Positions 24,805-33,489 of a stretch of DNA of 64,000 nucleotides are shown piece by piece; positions within the stretch are counted from its first letter, which is position 1; every line of letters begins with the position of its first letter. The position numbers and the translations under genes are program-made. This DNA comes from JAGHKQ01 sp041920565 (GTDB lineage: Bacteria; Bacillota; Bacilli; Bacillales; Bacillaceae_G): assembly GCA_041920565.1 (NCBI GenBank), contig JBHGXS010000038.1, positions 1 through 64,000 of the forward strand, written 5' to 3'. The notes beneath the pieces were generated by a model. That model worked only from the letters and a program-made list of their open reading frames with translations, ran no database searches and was not told the origin of the DNA.

Positions 24805-24911
24805 CACTTGCAAGCCCCTTTCCATCAAACGCATCCTCTTGTAAATGATTTTTTTATTGTTCCTTACAATTTGTTGAAAACGAAATGGAATAAAAAGGAG
24901 CGGATAAAATG

Positions 24912-24940
24912 TTGACTCTTGTTTTTAAAAGACGTATAAT
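24912..24940 (+). promoter_or_regulatory. Strong sigma-A promoter of rpsD
   Basis: TTGACT, 17 bases, TATAAT, at 24912-24917 and 24935-24940. This is the best promoter match in the window, as expected for a ribosomal protein gene. Confidence 0.85.
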
Positions 24941-24947
24941 AGCCTTT

Positions 24948-25124
24948 GTGTAAAATATGCAGCCTTTGAGAACGAGTTTATGTTCGTATTTTGTTCCTCT
25001 ATGGAGGTGCATCGAGTAACTCCCTGCTGCTGGAGCGATGGTGCATGAAAACAAAATACCCATAAACGAAGTTGCTCACGTCTGTTTTTATTTTACGAAA
25101 ATAAAAACATAAGGAGGAGTCATC
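24948..25124 (+). promoter_or_regulatory. rpsD leader, probable S4 autoregulatory RNA
   Basis: A leader of about 175 bases. GTTTATG pairs with CATAAAC and GTATTTTGTT with AACAAAATAC, closing a large structured region with internal hairpins (CTCCCTGCTGCTGGAG). A second hairpin TGTTTTTATTTT/AAAATAAAAACA ends three bases before the AAGGAGG site. In B. subtilis S4 represses its own translation by binding the rpsD leader; the fit here is by position and structure, not by a model search. Confidence 0.65.
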
Positions 25125-25727
25125 ATGGCTCGTTATACTGGTCCATCTTGGAAATTATCTCGCCGCCTTGGTATCTCTTTAAGCGGTACTGGCAAAGAAT
25201 TAGAAAAGCGTCCTTACGCACCTGGTCAACACGGTCCTGGTCAACGCAAAAAATTATCTGAATACGGTTTACAATTACAAGAGAAACAAAAGCTTCGCCA
25301 CACTTACGGTGTGAACGAGCGTCAATTCCGCCGCACGTTCGATGCAGCTGGCAAAATGCCTGGTAAGCACGGTGAAAACTTCATGATTCTTTTAGAATCT
25401 CGTTTAGACAACCTAGTGTACCGCATGGGCTTAGCTCGCACTCGCCGCGCAGCTCGTCAATTAGTAAACCATGGCCACATCTTAGTGGATGGCAACCGCG
25501 TAGATATCCCATCTTACCGCGTGAAGCCTGGCCAAAAAATCAGCGTTCGTGAAAAATCCATGAACTTAGCTGTAATCAAGGAAGCTTTAGAAGTGAACAA
25601 CTTCGTTCCTGAATACCTAACTTTCGATGCTGAAAAGTTAGAAGCTACATTCACTCGCTTACCAGAACGTTCTGAATTACCAGCAGAAATCAACGAAGCA
25701 TTAATCGTAGAGTTCTACTCTCGTTAA
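25125..25727 (+). CDS. rpsD: 30S ribosomal protein S4
   Basis: Primary 16S rRNA-binding protein of the small subunit. The 200 residues have the conserved opening ARYTGPSWKLSRRLG, the zinc-free N-terminal domain and the S4 RNA-binding domain at about 91-150 (ESRLDNLVYRMGLARTRRAARQLV, NHGHILVDGNRVDIPSY). Codon use is strongly biased (GGT, CGT, TTA, GAA), as in highly expressed genes and unlike its neighbours. It stands alone with its own promoter, leader and terminator. The usual length. Confidence 0.99.
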   Translation: MARYTGPSWKLSRRLGISLSGTGKELEKRPYAPGQHGPGQRKKLSEYGLQLQEKQKLRHTYGVNERQFRRTFDAAGKMPGKHGENFMILLESRLDNLVYRMGLARTRRAARQLVNHGHILVDGNRVDIPSYRVKPGQKISVREKSMNLAVIKEALEVNNFVPEYLTFDAEKLEATFTRLPERSELPAEINEALIVEFYSR

Positions 25728-25732
25728 TAAGA

Positions 25733-25764
25733 GAAAGGCTGACCTCGTGTCAGTCTTTTTTTAT
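25733..25764 (+). terminator. Terminator of rpsD
   Basis: AAAGGCTGAC, loop CTCGT, GTCAGTCTTTTTTT. Confidence 0.85.
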
Positions 25765-25837
25765 TGCGTAAGCGCGAATCTAACCAAGTTAATTGCAAAA
25801 CTGGCCAAATTCGCAGGAAAAGCAATACAATTTGCCA

Positions 25838-25873
25838 AAAAAAAAGCTTGGACAAGCTTCCCAAGCTTTTTTT
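25838..25873 (-). terminator. Terminator of the MscS gene
   Basis: On the minus strand AAAAAGCTTGG, loop GAAGCTTGT, CCAAGCTTTTTTT. Confidence 0.85.
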
Positions 25874-26453
25874 ATTCCGTTTCTTTTGCCGGAAATTCTG
25901 TTTTCCCGCCAAGAGTGTAGTTTGCCACCTTTGTGATGGAACTGTTTGCAAAGAAATAAAATTCTCCGTCTACTCCCTTAATCTTCGTTACCCGAAGCCC
26001 TACTTCCTCTACCGTTCCTTCTGTATCATTAATTTTTACTAAATCTCCGACAGAAAATTGATCTTCAAAAATAATGAAAAAGCCTGTAACAACGTCTTTC
26101 ACTAAGTTTTGTGCTCCAAAGCTGATTGCCAATCCAGCTACGCTGACGCCAGCCAAAAGAGCTGTAATTTTAATTCCAAGAGCATCCAAAGCAGTGACAG
26201 CTGCAATAAAATAAATGACATATACTGCAATGTTTTGGCAAAGCTTTATTAAAGTAGCATCACGTCTCTCGCTTTGACGCATCAGCGGTGTCTTTGAACG
26301 AAGCTTAAATATTTTTTCAATGGCTACCTTCACAAAGTGAATTACGATTCTGGCAACAATGAAGATAAAAATAATCTTTAAAAGCGTCCCTCCCATCGCT
26401 ACCAGTTTTTCAGGACTGATTACATATTTATTGAACCATTCTGTAAAATTCAT
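25872..26453 (-). CDS. MscS-family mechanosensitive channel, short at the C-terminus
   Basis: Small-conductance mechanosensitive channel of 193 residues with two or three membrane segments: TLLKIIFIFIVARIVIHFV (about 23-41), IAVYVIYFIAAVTALDAL (about 74-91) and the pore helix LLAGVSVAGLAISFGAQNLVKD (about 98-119). The beta domain follows with IFEDQFSVGDLVKI and ends soon after ITKVANYT. Usual members have 260-290 residues; the C-terminal alpha/beta vestibule is missing, yet a clean terminator follows the stop. It may be a natural short form or a deletion. The protein would sit in the cell membrane and release solutes at osmotic downshock if it still forms a heptamer. Confidence 0.85.
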   Translation of the reverse strand: MNFTEWFNKYVISPEKLVAMGGTLLKIIFIFIVARIVIHFVKVAIEKIFKLRSKTPLMRQSERRDATLIKLCQNIAVYVIYFIAAVTALDALGIKITALLAGVSVAGLAISFGAQNLVKDVVTGFFIIFEDQFSVGDLVKINDTEGTVEEVGLRVTKIKGVDGEFYFFANSSITKVANYTLGGKTEFPAKETE

Positions 26454-26483
26454 GTTTCTATCCCCTTTCTGGTGAAATGGAAA

Positions 26484-26520
26484 AAGCGTAAGAGCAAGGC
26501 TTACGCTTTTTTTATTTTAG
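26484..26520 (-). terminator. Terminator of tyrS
   Basis: AAAAAGCGTAAG, loop AGCAAGG, CTTACGCTTTTTTTATTTT. Confidence 0.85.
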
Positions 26521-27776
26521 TACTTAATCAAGTAGTATTTCTTTTTGCCGCGGCGAATGATCGTAAATTGCCCTTCGATGCGGTCTTCCTTCGTTAGCAC
26601 ACGGTTTACATCCTGTGTGCGTTCCCCGTTCACATAGATTGCGCCGTTCGCGATATCTTCACGGGCTTGACGTTTTGACGAAGAAATTTTGCTGTTGACT
26701 AATAAGTCAATTAAGCCGACTTCATCTTCTCCTTCATGCGTGAAGGAAGGAACATCTTTAAACCCTTGCTTAATTTCCGCTGCTGTTAACTCCGCAACAG
26801 AGCCGCTGAATAACGCTTGCGAAATTTTGATGGCTTGCTGTAACGCTTCTTCTCCATGTACCAGCTTCGTCATTTCAGCTGCCAACGCTTTTTGTGCTTC
26901 ACGTTTTTCCGGAGCCTCTAACGTTTGCTTTTCTAATTCGTTAATCTCTTCATGCGACAAGAATGTAAAGTACTTCAAGTATTTTACTACATCGCGATCA
27001 TCAGTGTTAATCCAGAATTGGTAGAATTCGTATGGAGTTGTTTTTTCCGGATCCAGCCAAACTGCGCCGCCTTCTGTTTTTCCGAACTTCGTACCGTCCG
27101 CTTTCGTTACAAGCGGCACTGTTAAACCGAATGCTTTCGCATCTTCTTCTGTTTTACGGATTAATTCCAAGCCAGCTGTAATGTTGCCCCACTGGTCGCT
27201 TCCGCCCACTTGCAGCTTACAGCCGTATGTTTGGTATAAATTCAAGAAGTCGTAGGATTGTAAAATCATATAGCTGAATTCTGTGAAAGAAATGCCCGTT
27301 TCTAAGCGGGATGCTACAGAATCCTTTGCCAGCATGTAGTTTAATCCAAAGTTCTTTCCGATATCACGCAAGAACGTAATCACATCTAAAGAACCGATCC
27401 AATCGTAGTTGTTGGCGATAATTGCCGGATTGTTTTCTTTTTCAAAGTCCAGGAAGCGGGATAATTGCTCCTTGATGCGTTGGCTGAACATCGCTACCGT
27501 TTCTTTTTCATTTAACTGGCGCTCTGCTTTTTTACCGCTTGGGTCGCCGATAAGACCTGTTCCGCCGCCCACAAGCGCAATCGGCTGATGGCCCGCCTGC
27601 TGGAAGCGGCGCAAAATTAAAATCGGCAGCATATGACCGATATGCAGACTGTCCGCTGTCGGATCGAATCCACAGTATAATTTCACCATTTCTTTTTCCA
27701 ACAATTCTTTTAACCCTTCCGCATCCGTTTGTTGGTTGATCAAACCGCGGAACTCTAAATCCTGTAAAATATCCAT
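26517..27776 (-). CDS. tyrS: Tyrosyl-tRNA synthetase
   Basis: Charges tRNA-Tyr. Class I synthetase of 419 residues: HIGH at 45-48 (ADSLHIGHMLP), the KMSKS counterpart is KFGKT (DGTKFGKTEGG), and a C-terminal S4 domain (SSKRQAREDIANGAIYVNG). YCGFDPTADS binds tyrosine and ATP. The ATG at 27776 was chosen over the in-frame GTG at 27785, because AAAGGAG is directly before that GTG. A T-box leader precedes it, so transcription rises when tRNA-Tyr is uncharged. Confidence 0.97.
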   Translation of the reverse strand: MDILQDLEFRGLINQQTDAEGLKELLEKEMVKLYCGFDPTADSLHIGHMLPILILRRFQQAGHQPIALVGGGTGLIGDPSGKKAERQLNEKETVAMFSQRIKEQLSRFLDFEKENNPAIIANNYDWIGSLDVITFLRDIGKNFGLNYMLAKDSVASRLETGISFTEFSYMILQSYDFLNLYQTYGCKLQVGGSDQWGNITAGLELIRKTEEDAKAFGLTVPLVTKADGTKFGKTEGGAVWLDPEKTTPYEFYQFWINTDDRDVVKYLKYFTFLSHEEINELEKQTLEAPEKREAQKALAAEMTKLVHGEEALQQAIKISQALFSGSVAELTAAEIKQGFKDVPSFTHEGEDEVGLIDLLVNSKISSSKRQAREDIANGAIYVNGERTQDVNRVLTKEDRIEGQFTIIRRGKKKYYLIKY

Positions 27777-27794
27777 ATGGTTCACTCCTTTTTT

Positions 27795-28060
27795 CCAAAT
27801 AAAAAATCGCCCCTCAAAAACAAGGGACGATGGATTATCGCGGTACCACCCTAATTGTGAAAACTCACCACTTCATTGCAATAACGGCTCTTCACCGTCT
27901 TTCCCCTCTCTGTACGATCGAAGAAAGATGCTCCAGGCTGTACTTCATGACCATTTGTGTACTGATTTGCACCGACCATCAGCTCTCTGAAACAGGGAAA
28001 TGCTCACTACTGCGTCCTTTCAACGCTCTGTTATTCATATATTTATGTTTATACCATTAG
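27795..28060 (-). promoter_or_regulatory. T-box riboswitch of tyrS
   Basis: On the minus strand the antiterminator core AGGGTGGTACCGCG is at 27839-27852, followed by a terminator stem ending in GGGGCGATTTTTT (about 27798-27832). The 5' part has the AGAGAGCTG and GGTGCAAATCAG elements of stem I, and the likely specifier UAC (Tyr) in GAAGTACAGC at 27941-27943. Uncharged tRNA-Tyr binding favours read-through into tyrS. Confidence 0.93.
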
Positions 28061-28090
28061 TTAGGGTTTCGTGTCAAATGGTCTTTGTTT

Positions 28091-28984
28091 TTATGATGAC
28101 ACAAGCTTTCCTAAGCTATCAAGCTCTTCCTTGACCTCTGGTACCTCCTGATTTTTTAAATATAACAATAACCCCTCCACAATATATTCACGCGGTCCTT
28201 CCTCATTTTTGAACTCCTGTTCCAGCGTTTCCAAAGCAGAATGAATTTGCTGCCGTTTCTTTTGTTCATATCCTGATTGTTTTATCTTCTCTTTTATATT
28301 GAAAATCAGCTTGAGAGCCTGAACATGCTCCGGCTGTTTTGCCGGTTCCATGTACGGTTTTAACATGTCTTTGTTCAAGATGGGCTGCTCCGATTCCGAC
28401 AGACTTCCCATGATTCCGTCCAAGCGCCGCACGATAAACGATGCCAGCTTCTCAAAGTCCAATTCTTCTTTGTCGAAAATAATATAAAAAAAGTATTCGC
28501 TGATAATGCCGTTCAACATAGTGGCACAGTCCAGCGCAAACGGAGAAACGGCTTCTCCGTATACTTCAATCAATCGCCTGCAATACCAGCTTAATCCTTC
28601 CGCTCTTATTTTAAAGATAAAATTACGAAGGTCTTCACGCATGAGAACGCTCTTTTCTCCCATGTGCATATGAATAAACTCCCGATGTGCAGCAAATTCT
28701 GTAAACTGAAGCATGATTTGTTTTGCCAATGCTTCCTTTGCTGTCAGCGTCTTATCTTGTTCAATGCTTAAAATCTTTTCAGACACCAGCTCGTAATAAT
28801 ACTTGAAAATCGACAGCATCAGCTCTTCCTTAGAGCTGAAATAGGTATATACAGACCCTTTGGAAATACCGCTTTTTTCCGCAATTTCTTGAATAGAAGT
28901 AGAATGATACCCTTTATGAGCAAACAGCTTCATGGCTGTTTCAATAATCAATTGTTTACGTTCATTCATAGCCTCACCCGACAT
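28091..28984 (-). CDS. TetR-family repressor beside an RND pump (YerO type)
   Basis: Protein of 297 residues, long for TetR. The N-terminal helix-turn-helix is TSIQEIAEKSGISKGSVYTYFSSKEELM, and a long helical C-terminal part follows. It lies divergent from the RND pump gene, with two palindromes between them. The set resembles yerO-yerP(swrC) of B. subtilis, where YerO represses the surfactin-resistance pump. The start at 28984 is uncertain: a second ATG at 28969 is in frame and neither has an ideal site. Likely ligands would be lipopeptides or other hydrophobic compounds; this is inference from the partner. Confidence 0.82.
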   Translation of the reverse strand: MSGEAMNERKQLIIETAMKLFAHKGYHSTSIQEIAEKSGISKGSVYTYFSSKEELMLSIFKYYYELVSEKILSIEQDKTLTAKEALAKQIMLQFTEFAAHREFIHMHMGEKSVLMREDLRNFIFKIRAEGLSWYCRRLIEVYGEAVSPFALDCATMLNGIISEYFFYIIFDKEELDFEKLASFIVRRLDGIMGSLSESEQPILNKDMLKPYMEPAKQPEHVQALKLIFNIKEKIKQSGYEQKKRQQIHSALETLEQEFKNEEGPREYIVEGLLLYLKNQEVPEVKEELDSLGKLVSS

Positions 28985-29068
28985 TTATATTTTTCCAATC
29001 TCAGTCCCATCTTTTTATCTTACACGATATTACGTCAAATACGCACTCTTTAATTTATCATTTCACAA

Positions 29069-29088
29069 AAATAACCGGTCGGTTATTT
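29069..29088. promoter_or_regulatory. Perfect palindrome, probable TetR operator
   Basis: AAATAACC-GGTC-GGTTATTT, a perfect inverted repeat between the divergent repressor and pump genes. It is 20 bp long, as TetR-family operators often are. It lies nearer the repressor gene, so autoregulation is likely. Confidence 0.65.
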
Positions 29089-29170
29089 ATCAAATAGTAT
29101 ATCGTAAATGCTGCTTGCCTACAAATTAACATTCCATATATTAACTGCATTTAAAAATATGAATTTTATA

Positions 29171-29224
29171 TTGCTAATATAGAAACGTTGCTTTATAGTA
29201 CATAATAGAATGACCGACTAGTCA
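29171..29224 (+). promoter_or_regulatory. Promoter of the RND pump gene with a second operator-like site
   Basis: TTGCTA (29171-29176), 17 bases, TATAGT (29194-29199). TGACCGACTAGTCA (29211-29224) follows at about the transcription start; its core ACCG is shared with the 29069 palindrome. Binding there would block initiation. Confidence 0.55.
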
Positions 29225-29262
29225 CAAAACAACACGAACCATTGGTCAAAGGAGTGAAAAAC

Positions 29263-32200
29263 TTGAAAGGGATTATTAACTTCTCTTTAAAAAATAAGCT
29301 GGCTGTTTGGCTGCTTACCCTCATTGTGACAATTGCGGGTTTGTATGCCGGCACAAACATGAAGCTGGAAACATTACCGGATATTAATACGCCGCTCGTT
29401 ACAGTGACTACCATGTATCCAGGAGCGGCACCTCAAGAAGTCGCGGATAAAATTACAGAACCGATCGAGCAGCGGGTAAAAAACCTGCCGGGTGTCGATG
29501 TCGTGAGCTCGACTTCTCTTGCTAACGCTTCTTCTATCCAAATTGAGTATGACTACAGCAAGGATATGGACAAAGCGGTAACAGAAGTGAAAGAAGCGCT
29601 CGGGAAAATCGAATTGCCTGAAGGCGCGCAAAGCCCTGATATTTCAAGACTTAGCTTTAACGCATTCCCTGTTATTTCTTTTAGCGTCACAGATAAAACC
29701 AAATCATTGGCTGAATTGACCGATTTAGTAGAAAAAGAAGTTGTTCCTCAGCTCGAAGGTCTTGATGAAGTTTCTTCCGTTACCATTGCCGGTCAGCATG
29801 TCGAAGAAGTTCAATTAGCCTTCAAAGAAGATGAGCTAAAGAAATACGGACTAAGCGCGGATACTGTTCAAAACATCATCAAGGGTTCTGCAGTATCAGT
29901 TCCTGCAGGATTGTATTCCTTTGCCGACAAAGAAAAGGCAGTCGTAGTAGACGGCAACATTACTACACTTGAAGACTTAGAAAACATCAGTATTCCTGTT
30001 ACAGCCGGAGGCGCACAGCAGCCAATCCAAGGACAGCGCATAGGGACGCCATCTCAAGCACAAGCTTCTCAAACGAAACCTGGTGGAGCAGTTCCTCCGA
30101 GCATTCCAAGCGTGAAACTAAAAGATATTGCGGATGTAAAGGTAGTCGGGAAAGCGGAATCAATCTCCAGAACAAACGGAGAAGAATCCATTGGAATTCA
30201 AGTTGTAAAATCCGCTGATGCCAATACCGTAAACGTAGTAAATGCAGTAAAAGACAAGTTAAAAGAAATGGAAAAAGACAATAAAGGATTAAAAGCGGTA
30301 CCGATTTTCGACCAAGGCAAGCCGATTGAAGAATCGGTCAACACGATGTTAAACAAAGCCTTAGTCGGAGCCGTGTTTGCGGTTATTATCATCCTGTTGT
30401 TCTTACGGGACATCAAGTCAACGATTATCTCTATTATTTCCATTCCGTTGTCCTTGCTAATTGCGATTTTGATTTTAAAGGAAATGGATATCTCCTTAAA
30501 CATCATGACGCTTGGAGCCATGACCGTAGCGATTGGACGTGTAGTGGATGACTCCATCGTTGTCATTGAAAATATTTATAGACGCATGTCTCTTTCTACA
30601 GAAACATTAACAGGAAGGGATTTAATACGCGAATCAACAAGACAGATGTTTATTCCCATCATGTCATCTACCATCGTAACCATTGCGGTGTTTTTACCGC
30701 TTGGCTTGGTGAAAGGTCCTGTCGGTGAGTTATTCTTGCCATTTGCGTTAACGATTGTATTTGCATTATTAGCATCCCTGTTAGTTGCTATTACAGTTGT
30801 GCCGATGATGGCTCATTCTTTATTTAAAAAGGGCATCTCTCATAAAAATAACCATGCCGAAAAGCCGAACAAGCTGGCCGGCGGCTACAAGAAAGTATTG
30901 AATTGGGCCTTAAACCATAAATTTATTACGTTCGGATTGGCAATTCTTCTATTGGCAGGAAGCTTCTTCTTAGTTCCTCTGATCGGGGTAAGCTTTATTC
31001 CTTCCGATCAAGAAAAGATGATTGTCGCAACGTACAGCCCTGCTCCGGGAGAAAAGACAGAGCAGGTGCAAGACATGGCAGCAAAAGCGGAAAAGTACTT
31101 CCAAGATAAGAAGGACGTAGAAACGATTCAGTATTCTGTCGGCGGCGGCAATCCGATGAATCCGGCAGCTACGAACCAGGCGTTATTCTTCGTCAAATAC
31201 AATGATGACACAGAAAACTTTGCAAAAGAACAAGAACAGGTGTTAAAAGACTTAGAGAAAATGTCTTCTAAAGGCGAATGGGGCTATCAAGATGTAAGCA
31301 GCTCAGGAAGCAATAATGCTATTACCTTATTCGTATATGGGGACAGCATGGAAGAAATCCAGCCGATCGTATCCGATATCACAGATATTTTGAAAAAAGA
31401 TGATACATTTACAAACATTGATTCCAGCATTGCCGAAGCCTACGACCAATACACGCTTGTAGCTGACCAGGAAAAATTAAGCAAGCTTGGCCTGACAGCC
31501 GGCCAAGTGGGAATGGCTCTTGTGAATACAGGGCAACAGCCCGCGGTAACAACGGTGAAGAAAGACGGAAAAGAATTAAACGTATATGTAGAAACAAAGA
31601 AAGAAGAATATAAAACCATTGCGGATTTAGAAAATAAAACGATTCAATCTCCATTAGGCGTTGAAGTTCCTCTTAAAGAGGTGGTAACCGTGAAGGAAGG
31701 CAAATCTCCTGATACCATTACACGCCGAGATGGAAAACTGTACGCGCAAGTAACCGCTGAAATTACAACAGATGATGTAGCCAAAGCCTCTGCCGATTTG
31801 AAAAAGAAAGTAGATAAACTGGACATTCCATCTACTGCTGAAATTTCCTTCGGCGGGGTGACAGAGCAAATTAACGAATCCTTCACTCAATTAGGATTAG
31901 CGATGCTTGCGGCAATCGCGATTGTGTACTTCGTCCTTGTCGTGACGTTTGGAGGCGGACTCGCACCATTTGCGATTCTGTTCTCGCTTCCGTTTACAAT
32001 TATCGGCGGATTGGTTGCACTGTTTATAGCGGATGAAACAATCAGCATTTCCGCTTTAATCGGGGCATTGATGTTGATTGGTATCGTTGTAACGAACGCT
32101 ATCGTACTGATCGACCGCGTCATTCAAAACGAAAACAAAGGCCTGTCTACAAGAGAAGCGCTTCTTGAAGCAGGAGCGACTCGACTTCGCCCGATTTTAA

Positions 32201-32409
32201 TGACTGCACTCGCCACTATCGGGGCCCTTATCCCATTGGCATTGGGTATGGAAGGAGGCGGCCTTGTTTCCAGAGGCCTTGGCGTTACGGTAATCGGCGG
32301 ATTGACAAGTTCCACATTATTGACTCTTGTCATTGTGCCGATTGTATATGAAACATTAATGAAGCTTCGCGGGAAGATAAGAAGAACGAAACAGACAAAG
32401 GCGGCATAA
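29263..32409 (+). CDS. swrC: RND-family efflux transporter (SwrC/YerP type)
   Basis: Proton-driven membrane exporter of 1048 residues in the AcrB/HAE-1 family. It shows the RND pattern of one N-terminal membrane segment (LAVWLLTLIVTIAGLYAG), a large outer domain, a block of five segments with the GXXXD-type VAIGRVVDDSIVVIENIYRR motif, a second outer domain and a final membrane block. The opening closely follows B. subtilis SwrC (YerP), which exports surfactin. The TTG at 29263 was chosen because AAAGGAG is eight bases upstream; other in-frame starts overlap that site. It lies divergent from a TetR repressor. No membrane-fusion protein gene is nearby, as usual in Gram-positives. Confidence 0.9.
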   Translation: MKGIINFSLKNKLAVWLLTLIVTIAGLYAGTNMKLETLPDINTPLVTVTTMYPGAAPQEVADKITEPIEQRVKNLPGVDVVSSTSLANASSIQIEYDYSKDMDKAVTEVKEALGKIELPEGAQSPDISRLSFNAFPVISFSVTDKTKSLAELTDLVEKEVVPQLEGLDEVSSVTIAGQHVEEVQLAFKEDELKKYGLSADTVQNIIKGSAVSVPAGLYSFADKEKAVVVDGNITTLEDLENISIPVTAGGAQQPIQGQRIGTPSQAQASQTKPGGAVPPSIPSVKLKDIADVKVVGKAESISRTNGEESIGIQVVKSADANTVNVVNAVKDKLKEMEKDNKGLKAVPIFDQGKPIEESVNTMLNKALVGAVFAVIIILLFLRDIKSTIISIISIPLSLLIAILILKEMDISLNIMTLGAMTVAIGRVVDDSIVVIENIYRRMSLSTETLTGRDLIRESTRQMFIPIMSSTIVTIAVFLPLGLVKGPVGELFLPFALTIVFALLASLLVAITVVPMMAHSLFKKGISHKNNHAEKPNKLAGGYKKVLNWALNHKFITFGLAILLLAGSFFLVPLIGVSFIPSDQEKMIVATYSPAPGEKTEQVQDMAAKAEKYFQDKKDVETIQYSVGGGNPMNPAATNQALFFVKYNDDTENFAKEQEQVLKDLEKMSSKGEWGYQDVSSSGSNNAITLFVYGDSMEEIQPIVSDITDILKKDDTFTNIDSSIAEAYDQYTLVADQEKLSKLGLTAGQVGMALVNTGQQPAVTTVKKDGKELNVYVETKKEEYKTIADLENKTIQSPLGVEVPLKEVVTVKEGKSPDTITRRDGKLYAQVTAEITTDDVAKASADLKKKVDKLDIPSTAEISFGGVTEQINESFTQLGLAMLAAIAIVYFVLVVTFGGGLAPFAILFSLPFTIIGGLVALFIADETISISALIGALMLIGIVVTNAIVLIDRVIQNENKGLSTREALLEAGATRLRPILMTALATIGALIPLALGMEGGGLVSRGLGVTVIGGLTSSTLLTLVIVPIVYETLMKLRGKIRRTKQTKAA

Positions 32410-32431
32410 TTTACACATGGATGCCAATGAT

Positions 32432-32468
32432 AGGGGATTAACATAAAAATGTTAGTCCCCTTTTTATT
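32432..32468 (+). terminator. Terminator of the RND pump gene
   Basis: AGGGGATTAACAT, loop, ATGTTAGTCCCCTTTTTATTT. Confidence 0.88.
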
Positions 32469-32534
32469 TAGGAATGTGTTTTTATCCCTTTTGTCATCCA
32501 TGCCGTTTGAAATGAAATACTGTGGAAGGGTAAC

Positions 32535-32630
32535 CTCGTGCTCAGTCCTTATGCTTTCTTTTTTTGCATGATTTCCAGTTAAATTGTACGAAAATGATAA
32601 TAATTGCACCAAGCACAATATACAAAATAG
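32535..32630 (+). repeat. Locus C2: leader and one 41-bp type unit
   Basis: CGTGCTCAGTCCTTATGC, a T-run, then ACGAAAATGATAATAATTGCAC (32588-32609; the same 22 bases occur at array C4, 55313-55334), then only one repeat unit. It lies beyond the 3' end of the minus-strand small gene at 32654. Confidence 0.65.
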
Positions 32631-32653
32631 TTGCCTCCATATAAAAAGACAGC

Positions 32654-32893
32654 CTACTCGCTGTCTTCCTCTCGAACAGTGCCCACAAACGCGGAGCCTT
32701 GCCTCTCTTTTAACCAATCAATGAATTCGTTCATAAATTCTTCCCTGTCCATATATGTATGAACAACGCCTTCTATTTTCAAATGTCTCGGCTTCGACGG
32801 CTTTATGCGATTCACCGCAATGCGCTTCATAATTTTCTCGTATTGATCCATAGTTTCCACTAAGGAGTTTTTATCTTTGTCTTCATACCTCAT
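32654..32893 (-). CDS. Small hypothetical protein, 79 residues
   Basis: Not recognised. It has a very good ribosome site (AAAGGAGG) and a terminator-like hairpin after the stop (AGACAGCGAGTAGGCTGTCTTTTT), so it is probably real. The protein is charged and predicted helical in the first third (ETMDQYEKIMKRIAVNRI), followed by a short strand region and FIDWLKERQGSAFVG near the end. No signal peptide, membrane segment or Cys. It stands alone between the RND pump and the Nudix gene. Confidence 0.65.
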   Translation of the reverse strand: MRYEDKDKNSLVETMDQYEKIMKRIAVNRIKPSKPRHLKIEGVVHTYMDREEFMNEFIDWLKERQGSAFVGTVREEDSE

Positions 32894-32982
32894 ATACCCT
32901 ACCTCCTTTGTTCCATTTTAACAGAAGAGCGTAAAAAATAGATTAGAAAAAAAGCTGCTATGCAATATTGGTATATATGGTA

Positions 32983-33399
32983 CTACAATACTTTCAAGAG
33001 TCGATCAAATGCAGCAAGATTACACTGCCACTCTAAATATTGTTTTACTTCTTTTAGCGAGCACCATACAAACGCTTCATATTCGTTTGATAATTCTATG
33101 CGCTGTGCTCGTTTTACCTCTACACCAAAACAGATATCTTTCATCGTTATCGGCATATTATTTTTTGTAGTTTGAAAGGTAAATGAGAATTGTAAATCTA
33201 TTATTTTTATAATATCTATTAAACCAGTCTCTTCCCATAATTCTCGTTTCACCGCTTGCATTGCCTCTTCGTTCCGTTCTACTCCGCCGCTGACTGGCTG
33301 CCAAAACCCGCCTTTTTCTTCTTTCCGTTTTAGTAAAAGAAAGGTAAGTTCCGGATTTTTAGCATAAACAAAGGCTTGTATATTCACTCTCCCTATCAT
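32983..33399 (-). CDS. Nudix hydrolase
   Basis: Hydrolyses a nucleoside diphosphate linked to another group; exact substrate unknown. The 138 residues include the Nudix box GGVERNEEAMQAVKRELWEETGL (split here as GGVERNEEAMQ and REL-EETGL), which fits GX5EX7REUXEEXGU. The preceding FWQPVSGG resembles dihydroneopterin-triphosphatase-like members. The ATG at 33399 was chosen for AAAGGGAT upstream. Its promoter must lie within or beyond the repeat array C3, which begins about 40 bases upstream. Confidence 0.88.
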   Translation of the reverse strand: MIGRVNIQAFVYAKNPELTFLLLKRKEEKGGFWQPVSGGVERNEEAMQAVKRELWEETGLIDIIKIIDLQFSFTFQTTKNNMPITMKDICFGVEVKRAQRIELSNEYEAFVWCSLKEVKQYLEWQCNLAAFDRLLKVL

Positions 33400-33429
33400 A
33401 TCTATCCCTTTCATAGAAAAAATTGAAAC

Positions 33430-33489
33430 CGTGCTCAGCGCTTTTTTGTTCTAGCACATCCAAACATGGTACGAATTGCGCGAAATTCG
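33430..33489 (+). repeat. Leader-like sequence before array C3
   Basis: CCGTGCTCAGCGCTTTTTTG, CTAGCACATCC, CATGGTACGAATTGC. The words GTGCTCAG and T-run, and (A/G)TACGAA just before the first unit, recur before arrays C1, C2 and C4. Length and details vary. Confidence 0.55.
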
